25,977 nt of DNA from Beroe ovata (lineage: Eukaryota > Ctenophora > Nuda > Beroida > Beroidae): NCBI GenBank assembly GCA_946803715.1, contig CAMPET010000378.1, positions 1 to 25,977 of the forward strand. The letters run 5' to 3'. The translations under genes and the position numbers were made by a program. Position 1 is the stretch's first letter; the number at the start of each line of letters is the position of its first letter. The notes beneath the pieces were generated by a model that did no database searches, was not told where the DNA came from, and saw nothing but the letters and a program-made list of their open reading frames with translations. Positions 1 to 25,977 of the stretch are shown in pieces.

Positions 1-1196
1 GACATGAAAGATTGGGCGATTGTGGTTGAATTAAGATCCAGGATGTAATGTAATAGTGGCTGGAAATAATGCATATGAGGACTCTTGTTTGTCAATTGAA
101 CGTTTTGTTGCCACGGGAAGCCACCACACACCATATCACAATGTGCATATAAGACAAATTTGCCGCAAACGGGGACGCAAACGTGTGAGGGCTCAATGCA
201 TATGGCATATGTTTGGCAACACATTCAGGCAGGTGTGAGGTGAGCTCACCGAGTCACAGATCCATTGACCACTGGGTCTCTTCATTAGTTCGGCTTCATT
301 CTTGTCTATCGTCATGCACATAACAAGTGAAACAACTCTTCTACCAACCAAATGTAAAACTATCTATGATTCTTCATACGATGCTCATAATCTCACTAAT
401 TTTACAGATCTCAATCGGACTTCTTTCACCAAATGTCTTCATAAATTAAGCTCTAAGATACCACACAACGATAGTCTATCGGCCAGTTTAAAGCCATTGA
501 GTTAAAGTCTATCATCTTTCAAAGAAGATGAGGATTCCTCAGATCACGTTACGTCAGTCATCTGAAAAGGAGGGGATGTTAGATATATTCTCATACTTTG
601 GGCATAAGGAAACTGGAACTGGAGATAAATTTTTACTCCGAGTTGCAAATCGATTGAATAGCATCGATATACTCAGAATCATGAGTTAGGAAATAAGATG
701 ATTAACATACATGAAGGTACGTCGAACACACATGTTGTGTAGAATGTGGGCTATTTACTGTATTAATGTACTAGAACACCCGTCAAGTGGGCGTGCTACA
801 CTCAATTTCGGATACTTAGTGAATAAGAGAAATTAGAATTTAAGTATTTGAATGAGTAAGCTTCAAAATTGAAACGTCTTAAAACAAAGAAACGACAAAA
901 TGACAGCAACAGTGGCGCGCGCGCACTTTCAATAAATATGCACGTGCAACTCCTTTGTCGCGTAGCAACGCGCACTAAATAAATCTATCTTATATTGCAA
1001 AGTTCTTTTTAACGGCAATTTTTCCAACTTCCGACGCCGATTACAAAAAATCTAAGGCCTAATTCAAAAATCCGAAATGATGTTCGACAGCGGAATCGGT
1101 TTTTCTACCACCTTGCAAAAAATCCCGGCTCTCCAACTCCATTTGGTCGAGTTATTTGCGCACGCGCTCAAAGTGCCTTATTCCTTTATATTATAG
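1..1196. other. Non-coding stretch, no convincing gene
   Basis: All frames are broken by stops and the few open stretches here are short and low in family signal. Features visible are a polypurine run near 565-576, a CpG-rich patch near 913-925, and generally AT-rich sequence. I see no tRNA-like or coding pattern. Confidence 0.5.
565..715 (+). mobile_element. Possible LTR-retroelement 3' end (PPT plus LTR-like start)
   Basis: A purine run (AAAAGGAGGGGA, 565-576) is followed directly by TGTTAGATAT at 577. This is the arrangement of a polypurine tract next to the start of a 3' LTR. A matching TAACA lies at about 711-715, which would give a short LTR with TGTTA/TAACA ends. No reverse transcriptase, integrase, second LTR or target-site duplication is visible, so this is only a hint. 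Confidence 0.2.
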
Positions 1197-1474
1197 ATTA
1201 TGCCTCACACCACACACTAAAATTAAAGGACGCGTTTATATATGAAAGGTTGTTAGAAAAAACTATCACTTGTAATAACAAAGAGTGTTTGACGTATGGA
1301 TGTACTGCAATCGTACTGGATATCGATTCTCTGATCCAAGGATTGAGACAAGAGATGGAAGAATCTAAACTGTATATCAACAGTATCTCTACAGATGTAA
1401 AGCCCCCTATTTTATTTAGTAATTCTATTCCAACAGCTGCACAGCCAATGACAAGAATCGAAGGATTCAAGTAA
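1197..1474 (+). CDS. Candidate 3' terminal exon of an unrecognised gene
   Basis: A splice-acceptor-like TTATATTATAG ends at 1196 and is followed by an open frame to a TAA at 1472-1474, about 92 codons without an early ATG. The peptide starts YASHHTLKLKDAF and includes CNNKECLTYGC, an acidic-basic helical stretch, and ends TRIEGFK. The composition is non-repetitive and protein-like. I do not recognise the family. No matching upstream exon was found. It could also be a chance open frame or a decayed element fragment. Confidence 0.22.
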
Positions 1475-2376
1475 TCAAGCCAGTGACGGTTAAGGAAGTG
1501 TAATCCATGCTTTATTCCNTGAATATAGTAAGACTAAAATTTCTAGTGATACCAAAATAGCATAATAGTAAAAATCGTGCGGATCATAATATTCGAATCC
1601 GAGAGAAAAAGCGATTCTTGAAAATTCCGCCGAGTTTGGTCTGATTATTTATACTTCAACTCAAGATTCTCAGAGTCTTTGTTGTGTGGGGCAGCCGAAA
1701 TAAAACCAGCAGCAATAATATTCTCTGTGTCATCATAATACTATTTATGGTCATGTATGTGTGCTACTAGCGCTGCTAGAACTTGAAGCCATTATTCTGT
1801 TCCTGAGTATAAATTCAATAAACTCCACAGTTTTACTCTTGAACCTGAGCACTCTAAATTGATGTTATCAGCCGTCAATAGTATCACTATCATTTTCGGT
1901 TCACATTATATATTCATCATAGAATGGACAAAAATGAAAATTCGGCTTTTACCAACTAAGCTTTAAGTTTCACGAAAATTTGTGCACACGTTGCGCGCCC
2001 CTGTTCTACTCAGTGAACTGAAAAGTCGTAGAAAGGAGACGCGCAGCGCGCGCGGAGTATTTGGGTCACGCAGCGCGGGAACACGAAAATTGCTTTCGAT
2101 CATCTAGGTGCTACCGATTGAAAATGAACAACTGCAAGCCAAGAATGATATCAGGGTTACTCCTTCATATATTCATACACTCATAATCATATTCATAGTC
2201 ATATATTGATACACTCGCTTAAACTGTTAGACGGAAAACCATGATGTAGGCCACTAAAATGCTCGATGTCACGACTAGTTGGGGTCTAGTTTTGACGTAT
2301 AATATAGTGCTTTTTGACTTGGTAAAATCAGTGAAAATGATGAAATGAGAGGGTCCGCCCTTTTTAAACATTATGG
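1475..2376. other. Non-coding stretch with one gap character
   Basis: No open frame of note. An N lies at 1519. AATAAA occurs near 1699 and 1814 but no transcript could be tied to either. A CpG-rich patch lies near 2038-2080. Confidence 0.45.
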
Positions 2377-2837
2377 GGCACTTTGCTCTATTTGAATAGC
2401 TCGATGAGCTGATTCCATGTGTTGGGGTTTAAATGGCATCCTATGCTTGGTCACAGGCCTGAAAGTTTGTAAAAATAATGAAAGCAATACGACGCGCGTG
2501 GGGAATACACGAGACAAGAATTCATGTTTTGGGCCCTAAAGGACCAGAAATCGACCATTTATTGTCAAAAGTGGTTCAAGAGGTAGTGCTGAGTGTGTTC
2601 TACCACTCAGGTTCTTTGCTCTAGAGCCAAACCAGGAGTTTTAGAGCCAAAACAGGAGTTTTAGAGCCAAAAACAGGATTTTTTGTCACGTGAGTTCCTC
2701 CATCCTCGCGGGCGTCGTGTTGCTTTCATTATTTTCACAAACTTTGAGGCTCGTGACCAAGCATAGGATGCCATTTAAAAACCCACAAATAGGGTATTGC
2801 CGGAATCAGCTCATCGTATAATTAAGACAAAGTGCTC
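2377..2837. mobile_element. Foldback (MITE-like) element with ~125-bp inverted arms
   Basis: The left arm (about 2377-2500) and the reverse complement of the right arm (about 2707-2837) align over most of their length. Shared blocks include GATGAGCTGATTCC, TTAAATGGCATCCTATGCTT and AATAATGAAAGCAA. The arms differ by substitutions and small indels, so the element is not brand new. The ~200-bp centre holds three direct repeats and no coding frame. This structure fits a non-autonomous DNA transposon; no target-site duplication was confirmed. Confidence 0.65.
2621..2679. repeat. Three ~20-bp direct repeats
   Basis: Three consecutive units related to TTTTAGAGCCAAAACAGGAG lie in the core of the foldback element. 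They differ by one or two bases or a one-base indel. Confidence 0.75.
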
Positions 2838-2860
2838 TACAAGTACAAATAGGGCTTTTA

Positions 2861-3550
2861 AAATCCATCGCCCTAATTTTATCGCGTGACTTAGCTTAGG
2901 TTATCAATATCTCTGATCTCGGTTTCAATTTCCTGATCGTACGCGTACCCGGCGTACGGCCATCCCAACCCTAATGCCTAACCCGAGAGTTTAAAATTAA
3001 AACACGATTATCATTGATCATCAAAGTGGAAAAATGTCTGGTCACGTGACCAAATCAGTTTTTCGTCCATACTTGATACTCCATACACCATACTTGCGTC
3101 ACCAAGGAAGCTTTTTTATTTTTTAGCTATGCTATATCGCATTGCCGGATGTTATTTTGCATTTGTCCACTGTTAGCATTTCAATTCTTCATTCTTGCAC
3201 GCGCTGCGCGGCGCGTCTTCATCGGGCGGCGCGTCTTCATTGGCCTTATATAGTAGACGGCCTTATATAACATGAACATCTGCATCTGGCAAGCGCGCGC
3301 GCCTTAATCGACTAGGCCGAAACAATAAACATCTTAGAAGGCCAAGGCCTGTTTCGGCTTGTCTGGCGATGCTAGACCGCGACCGCTGATGCAAGCCGCG
3401 AAGCGGCTTGCGCGTCAGCCGCTCGGTCTGTCTGAGAATAAGTTTGCGCCGCGCGCGCACAACAAAATTCTAGACAGGTTTATCATCGATCGACAAGTTT
3501 CGGCCTTCAATGAAGACGCGCGCGCCGCGTGCAAGAAACAGTAGACAGAT
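2861..3550. repeat. Diverged ~0.7 kb duplicated block, copy A
   Basis: This block and the one at 3849-4606 share the same order of landmarks: AAATCCATCGCCCTAATTTT, GGTCACGTGACCAAATCAG, GCCGGATGTTATTTTGCA, TTGCACGCGCTGCGCGGCGC, and GACGCGCGCGCCGCGTGCAA. They differ by many substitutions and indels. They may be two insertions of one repeat family or diverged alleles placed in tandem around the N at 3755. Confidence 0.7.
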
Positions 3551-3562
3551 AACATCCGGCAA
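3142..3562. mobile_element. CpG-rich TIR (MITE-like) element
   Basis: The left end TTGCCGGATGTTAT... and the right end ...AACATCCGGCAA are inverted copies. The similarity continues inward through a TTTGTCCACTGTT / AACAGTAGACAGA pair and the CpG-rich TTGCACGCGCTGCGCGGCGC / GCGCGCCGCGTGCAA pair. A perfect hairpin with 9-bp arms (GCAAGCCGC, loop GAA, GCGGCTTGC; 3391-3411) sits inside. Open frames here are by-products of the CpG-rich repeat. A related copy lies at about 4136-4606. Confidence 0.6.
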
Positions 3563-3755
3563 AGTGGGCAAGAATCGCAGTGCGCAAGAATCAATGTACA
3601 GCGCCAATGGTAGGGAAAACCTATACAATACTGGTTGTTATCTGGTCCATTCACTTGCCACTGTTTCTCGCCTGAGGGGCATTTACACAACTGCAAGAAA
3701 CAGTGAAACACACTTGACAATGCAGTAGACACTAGACAGTTATAGTTGACATGCN

Positions 3756-3815
3756 TGCTCTACAAGTACAAATAGGGCTTTTAAATTTAAAAGCCCTATT
3801 TGTACTTGTAGAGCA
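3756..3815. repeat. Perfect 60-nt palindrome abutting an N
   Basis: Two 30-nt arms are exact reverse complements with no spacer; the centre is TTTAAATTTAAA-like. The left arm begins TGCTCTACAAGTAC immediately after the N at 3755. The same arm occurs once, without its inverted partner, at about 2832-2861. Confidence 0.9.
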
Positions 3816-3832
3816 CTTTGTCTTAATAATAA

Positions 3833-3864
3833 TTAGGGCGATGGATTTAAATCCATCGCCCTAA
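3833..3864. repeat. Perfect 32-nt palindrome
   Basis: TTAGGGCGATGGATTT is followed directly by its reverse complement AAATCCATCGCCCTAA. In block A only the right half is present, joined directly to the left arm of the neighbouring palindrome. Confidence 0.9.
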
Positions 3865-4606
3865 TTTTATCAGTATCACGTGACTTAGCTTACGTTATCT
3901 CTGAAAGTGAAATGATCTCGGTTTCCTGACCGTACCCGGCGTTCCCATCCTGGCCTAACCCTATATAATTATAATGCCTAACCCGAGAGTTTAAAACACG
4001 ATTATCATTGATCATTATTTCATATTGAGTGGAAAAATGTCTATGGTCACGTGACCAAATCAGTTTTTCGTCCATACTCCATACTCGCGTCACCAAAGAA
4101 GCTTTTTTTATTTTTTTACCTATGCTATATCGCATAGCCGGATGTTATTTTGCAATTTGTCCACTGTTAGCATTTCAATTCTTCATTCTTGCACGCGCTG
4201 CGCGGCGCGTCTTCATCAGCGCGTCTGATGAAGGCGCGCGCGCGCCTCGCGCAAGAAACAATGGACAAATAACATATAGATAGTATACTATAGTATCTAT
4301 AGTATCTATAGTATCTATAGTATACTATAGGTAGTATAGTGGCAAGCGCGCGCGCCTTCATCGAAGGCCCGGCCGTAACATCTTCGAAGGCCTGTTTCAG
4401 CTTGTCTGGTGATGCTAGATCTAGACCGCTGATGCAAGCCGCGAAGCGGCTTGGCGGCTTGCGCGTCAGTCGCTCTGTTTGAGGATGAGTTTGCGCCGCG
4501 CGCGCGAAACGGAATTCTCGACAGGGCCAGGGGTTATCATCGATCGACAAGTTTCGGCTTTAAATGAAGACGCGCGCGCCGCGTGCAAGAAACAGTAGAC
4601 AAATAG
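3849..4606. repeat. Diverged ~0.7 kb duplicated block, copy B
   Basis: Partner of 2861-3550. It contains a second copy of the CpG-rich inverted-repeat element and the GCAAGCCGCGAAGCGGCTTG hairpin sequence. It also carries an internal AT-rich minisatellite at 4277-4340 that copy A lacks. Confidence 0.7.
4277..4340. repeat. AT-rich minisatellite (CTATAGTAT-type)
   Basis: Repeats of about 10 bp built from CTATAGTAT and TAGTATACTA, highly self-complementary, lie inside duplicated block B. They are absent from the equivalent place in block A. Confidence 0.8.
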
Positions 4607-4754
4607 TCTAGTTTAGTGAATCACCGACATTGTTCTTTGATAAAGAGTGTTGATGTTATGTCAAAATCTTTATTTTATTTTATTGGCTCGTGCTATTCTG
4701 CCTCGTTTGAATCCGCGCACGACGGTACTTGCGACGCGCCTGCCAGCTTTCATG

Positions 4755-4801
4755 CTAACCTAACCCTAACCCTAACCTAACCCTAACCTAACCCTAACCT
4801 A
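4755..4801. repeat. Interstitial telomere-like tract (CCCTAA/CCTAA mix)
   Basis: About 47 bp of alternating CTAAC and CTAACC units, the complement of TTAGG and TTAGGG. It ends at the N at 4802, so its true length is unknown. TTAGGG is the common animal telomere repeat and TTAGG the arthropod form; here 5-mers and 6-mers alternate. Confidence 0.8.
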
Positions 4802-5564
4802 NTGCTATTTGAATATCTGACCAGTGACCTCTACTTCTCACTTCAATTCAAATTCAAACCATCCTCATCAATGGACAAATTAAGGAGATGAAAACTAAAA
4901 AGATAAAGGATTCTATATTTATCTTTGAGATGATTTGATGATGTCTTTGAGATGATTCAATGATGTCATGATGAGTACAGGTGAATGAAACTCACAAGGT
5001 AAGACGCATAGATCATAAATCGATTGAACCTTACACACCCCACTAATCAACTGACAGTTAAGGAATTAAAACTTATTTAAGCTAAAACTCCATCTTCAGG
5101 ATCTCCGTGAGAGTGCATATCATATCATCGTCAAATTTGTAGGTTATAAGTAGTGTTGATAAGTTTAAAATTCATCATTTTAGTTTTATTTGGCAGATTT
5201 GAGTGTTTTTTCATGCAATCTCATAACTCACAATGATAGATATCCAATATTAGAACAAACTCTCATGCACATGTGTGTTCGTGTGTGCTTGGAACAAATA
5301 TGGGCTAATTAGATAACTGCACTATAGTATCTCAAACTTATATTACAATGAAATGCTGAATTGCACTTCATTCGTCAATCCATGCATTTTAGATTCAGAA
5401 GCGAACATTATATACCTGTTAGATTGATTATTCATGGACACAGAGCGTTGTTCGGTGAGGCAGTAAATACACAGGTTAACAGGACATGTTTCGTCTTATA
5501 GGCTCATCAGCTGTCTCAAATTTGATTGTGTAAAGTAGTGTTGTAAAGTTTAAAGCTGATGCTA

Positions 5565-5593
5565 GTTTAAAGTTTAAAGTTTAAAGTTTAAAA
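5565..5593. repeat. TTTAAAG microsatellite
   Basis: Four units of GTTTAAA in tandem, directly following one copy of the dispersed short repeat. Confidence 0.8.
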
Positions 5594-5656
5594 CTAATGT
5601 TAGTTTTAAATTAATGTTAGATTAATTAGCTTCATTTTTTCAGAGGAACCTTTTCT

Positions 5657-5735
5657 ACAGCAGATATTATTTAACTTAGCAACAGATATTATTCAACTTA
5701 TTAACAGATATTATTCTACTTATTTAACTTATTAC
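5657..5735. repeat. ~23-bp tandem repeat, three units
   Basis: CAGATATTATTTAACTTA-type units occur three times with small changes (AACAGATATTATTCAACTTA and similar). Confidence 0.7.
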
Positions 5736-5926
5736 GCTCATAACATTTATCACATTAATTGTTTCCTTATACACTTTTTAAGTTATAATGTTTTTAAACA
5801 AAGGGTTTAATATTAAAGCAATGGATTGATTTAAACAAAGGGAAAAAGGATTTTCACAGGATATTGTTCGTTGTGCTCACAAATAGGAGCTTGTTGTTAC
5901 ATTTATTACTTAATTAATTGTAGCAG

Positions 5927-6775
5927 ATGATTACACATAATGACAGCTCAAGTACCTCTGATGAGGGTGATACCAGCTCATCAGAGAACAACAACCCTCC
6001 AACAGTTAAAGATGATGAAAATCTGGATACAGAAATCAGTCAAGTAGAATTTGAAGCTTATCCTCCAGCAGATGAAGATTGGTCTGGTGTGAGGTTTCTA
6101 TTAGAAAGTCTCTTTCAAGGGGTTGTTCATGACATAGGATATTTTTCACAGACACTCATTGATAACTATAAAGTTGGTACTGTTATCAAAGGGGCTGATG
6201 TTGAAGAAGGAGAAGATGACCCAGTGTTTGCTGTTGCATCTTTGTTGCCAGTTCAATTTTTTACTGATAAAAGTAAACTAGATACCCTCATCAATTCTAT
6301 TTCAAGTTTGTGTGAAGATGAAAAAGTTGGAAAGAGTGTCGTGACCCTTCTTCAGAGTACAGACACTGCCTTCCTCATCAATGCTAAGTTCTCGAATCTT
6401 CCCTTGCAGATTACAGCTCAATTGTACAAAGCTTTGAAAATGGAACTTATCACTGAGAGAAAGGAGAATTTGGCATATGATGTGAAGAATTTAGTTGTAA
6501 TATGCAAATCTTATCATGAACCAGAACAGCGTAAGAACAAAAAAGCAAAACTGTCCCATACTGAGGTGAAATTTCAAAGTTCAGATCTGGAAATGTTCTC
6601 CTCCAGTGCAACACACAAATTCTCCTGGAAAATTACTGATGAAACCCTCGCCCCTGTGAGCACTGTACCTTGTGATGATGCATGGCAGGGATATAGAACA
6701 GCTATGGTCATACCTACAGACGTATTTCTCAGCAGTGTTGATAAGATCATAGATACGTTGAGTGCAGAAACATGA
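5927..6775 (+). CDS. BCCIP: BCCIP / BCP1 family protein
   Basis: This 282-residue protein matches the BCCIP (BRCA2 and CDKN1A-interacting protein; yeast Bcp1) family in layout. It has an acidic, Ser-rich N-terminus (residues 1-40), the conserved FEAYPPADEDWSGVRFLLES segment (about 43-62), a core with GTVIKGADVEE and DDPVFAVASLLP, and the C-terminal YRTAMVIPTDVF...VDKI block. Human BCCIP is a little over 300 residues, so the protein is close to full length. In other eukaryotes the family acts in the nucleus: yeast Bcp1 is a chaperone/export factor for ribosomal protein uL14, and animal BCCIP binds BRCA2 and p21. The frame is uninterrupted, with a stop in frame two codons upstream of the ATG. 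An upstream exon is possible because TTGTAGCAG precedes the ATG and the basic N-terminus of vertebrate proteins is not seen. HSP110 follows on the same strand. Confidence 0.88.
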   Translation: MITHNDSSSTSDEGDTSSSENNNPPTVKDDENLDTEISQVEFEAYPPADEDWSGVRFLLESLFQGVVHDIGYFSQTLIDNYKVGTVIKGADVEEGEDDPVFAVASLLPVQFFTDKSKLDTLINSISSLCEDEKVGKSVVTLLQSTDTAFLINAKFSNLPLQITAQLYKALKMELITERKENLAYDVKNLVVICKSYHEPEQRKNKKAKLSHTEVKFQSSDLEMFSSSATHKFSWKITDETLAPVSTVPCDDAWQGYRTAMVIPTDVFLSSVDKIIDTLSAET

Positions 6776-6946
6776 TTCACTATGTCATCTAGTTTTTCTT
6801 TATAATTGCACAATTTTCCCAGGATAAATGGGATATTTCTTTCTTTTCACTCTTTTATTTGTGATTATTGCTCCAGAGAATGATTTATGGGATCTATGCT
6901 GTTTCATTGCCTTGATAACTTCTCAAATCAATATGAATACTCAGTG

Positions 6947-6952
6947 AATAAA
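6947..6952 (+). terminator. Probable polyadenylation signal of BCCIP
   Basis: AATAAA lies 171 bp after the BCCIP stop and 108 bp before the HSP110 start codon. It is the only canonical hexamer between the two genes. Confidence 0.6.
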
Positions 6953-24285
<17,333 letters not shown>

Positions 24286-25977
24286 GTCATTGAAACTCTC
24301 GAATCATTTCTTGGACTATGTTAACTCCTCCTATTTCTAAATATCCGTAATTTTCCTTTATTAATATTTGAGCATCGAAAATGTTATTTATTTTGATGTG
24401 TTGTCAATGTTATTCGACAAGACTGCTGGCAAACTTGTCGACCTTATACTATTACTAATATAAGGTCCTCTAACTGCACACCCGCTTTGCACTCATGACT
24501 ATAATTGCATTGACCGATGTAAGAGTTAAACTTGTCGATGGTTCACAGATTCACTGTTCATGAAAACTTCCAATTCTATCGTACGGGACCGGGAGTTGCT
24601 TTGGAAATGGAGTAAATTTCTGGCTTGAGCATTTAGGACGTTTGATTTTTTCCACTGATTTGTTATTCAATTTCAAATCTAAGTTTCTCACTCTGACTTG
24701 TCAGATGTTACCTGACCTGTTTGAGATTCTTCAGCGAAGGCCAAAACTGTTTCGGGCTTCGATGAAGGCGCACGCGAAAACGGGTCAGGTACCATCTGTA
24801 TGGTAACCGCCAACATGTTACATTACATGTTACATTACAATGTAATGTCATTACATGTTAAACCGCCAACATGTTTACATTTTCAAATTCGCGTTGGATA
24901 AAAAATAAATGAAATTTTTTTGGTGAATTTTCAAGTGAATATTTATTTTTGTGCATCATTGAGTGGTGATTAATCATTCAAAATCATAAATAAGCGTGCA
25001 TGCAGCTATACAAGTACAACTATAAGACTATATACAAGTCAAAAAGCGCACGCGCGCGCGGCTCAAAGCCGCGCGATATGCGATCGCGCCGCGCGCAATA
25101 CCATAATGACCCTTATAGAAACTTCAAATATAGTAGCAGATGATATTTATTAATATTTATTGGACAGCTACCATCACTGGAATATCATGTTCTGTAATCT
25201 GAAAAATTTGTTCGTTCGACGCGCCGCGCAGCTCATATTATTCAGCATTTTTCTTTTTCAATAAATAATTCCACTCGAATTTTTATGTTATCACTTAAAT
25301 CCAAAAAGTTTGCTCTTGCTATGATCTTGTCCAAAACCTGACGTTATGTCGATGATCCTATCACCACCAACCAAGAAATATGCCTATTGGCTGTTTGACT
25401 GAAGTTCCAATTTGCATAGTGTGTGACACATGTAATTGTGTGTCAAAAAGAGTGTACACAGTGCAGATTCAACAACTCAAGATGATATGTATAATCGTTG
25501 CTCCAATCAGCATGTGCATTGTTATTAAATAGTAAAAATGAAAAAGAACTTAGACAGCAACTGCAATGACAATCAAAGCAGTAATGCGCCACTGTCACAA
25601 ATGAGCCCCCAGTTCACTATTACTGTAGTAGCATGTGTCCATAGCAACACATACTTAACTGCAAAATCAGCACATGCAACACTGCAACAAGCTCCATTTA
25701 GTGACATATAACCAGACAGACAAACAAACAACCAAATTATAATTAAGATAATGATGAGGTGATAAACATAAAACTTTAATACAAACATTAAACTGTTAGT
25801 CAGGACACTTATGCTCATCCCTCTGCACGAGTAGGTGCACATTTGCCACTTGGTACATAAGCTCTCTATATCACCCAGAATCGAAATCCGCCGGGAAGCA
25901 TTCGTGAAAAATGGTGGAACACACCCATATGGCCACGCCCATTTTTGGCGTGGGAAAATTGTGAATTTCTAATTTTC
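24286..25977. other. 3' flank with repeats, no gene seen
   Basis: The HSP110 3' UTR must begin here, but no canonical AATAAA was found in its first 500 bp. Beyond lie a CpG-rich GATGAAGGCGC fragment (about 24760), an ACATGTTACATT inverted cluster (24808-24882), a CpG-rich stretch with a GCGCGGC/GCCGCGC hairpin (25045-25100) and a short hairpin CCACGCC/GGCGTGG near the end. Minus-strand open frames near 25573-25842 have no protein-like support. Confidence 0.5.
24808..24882. repeat. Inverted cluster of ACATGTTACATT motifs
   Basis: CCGCCAACATGTTACATTAC and CATTACATGTTAAACCGCCA flank a palindromic TTACAATGTAA; the unit also repeats directly. It could be a small foldback. Confidence 0.65.

Larger units (their letters stand above)
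4803..5926. other. AT-rich intergenic stretch before BCCIP
   Basis: No coding frame seen. It holds two copies of a dispersed short repeat (5131-5170 and 5515-5556), a TTTAAAG microsatellite and a ~23-bp tandem repeat. The BCCIP promoter should lie in the right part. The TTGTAGCAG just before the ATG at 5927 also resembles a splice acceptor, so a non-coding or short coding first exon may lie somewhere here. Confidence 0.5.

Noticed and set aside
1676-1860. LTR-like sequence with two AATAAA motifs
   Set aside because: No matching second LTR, primer-binding site or target-site duplication could be identified.
4167-4550. Minus-strand 127-residue frame over the CpG-rich block
   Set aside because: It runs through inverted repeats and a minisatellite (YRYYRYYRYY), so it is an artefact of repeat composition.
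25573-25842. Minus-strand 89-residue membrane-like protein
   Set aside because: Hydrophobic composition comes from AT-rich sequence; no start context, family resemblance or supporting neighbour.

Overview
The window looks like nuclear DNA from an invertebrate animal. Its two recognisable genes are conserved eukaryotic/metazoan proteins, one of them split by many GT-AG introns. Intergenic and intronic DNA is full of foldback (MITE-like) elements, CpG-rich inverted repeats and microsatellites, and there is a short interstitial TTAGG/TTAGGG-type tract. Small introns plus high divergence between near-duplicate blocks would suit a heterozygous marine invertebrate such as a sponge, but the taxon cannot be fixed from this sequence. 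Nine single N characters (1519, 3755, 4802, 8628, 10688, 12230, 16659, 19482, 22300) probably stand for assembly gaps.

Layout. 1-5926 is mostly non-coding and repeat-rich: one candidate 3' terminal exon (1197-1474), a foldback element (2377-2837), two diverged copies of a ~0.7 kb block with CpG-rich inverted repeats (2861-3550 and 3849-4606), perfect palindromes, and the telomere-like tract ending at an N. 5927-6775 is an intact, intronless-looking BCCIP/BCP1 gene. Only 285 bp after its stop, on the same strand, begins a 20-exon gene (7061-24285) for an HSP110/HSPA4-type member of the Hsp70 superfamily. The exons were joined by splice sites, phase and family resemblance; a single set gives 2553 nt and 850 residues, a normal length for the family. 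24286-25977 holds no convincing gene.

The HSP110 locus is rearranged in this assembly. Exons 9-11 occur twice, once before and once after an island (16660-19481) bounded by Ns. The island carries a frame-broken relic of a gene I do not recognise. Exons 14-17 also occur twice around the N at 22300, the first copy of exon 17 being cut by the N. In both cases the left copy is continuous with the upstream exons and the right copy with the downstream exons. That is what unmerged, allelically diverged overlapping contigs would give. A true tandem exon duplication is possible for exons 9-11 because the block is phase-compatible.

The most unusual element is an 18-bp minisatellite in intron 11. It has 112 units that look identical in the first copy and about nine variant units in the second. 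Other points of interest are a GC-AG intron, an 87-nt near-perfect hairpin in intron 6, a ~1 kb TIR element in intron 3, and the unidentified relic. No self-contained new gene system was found.
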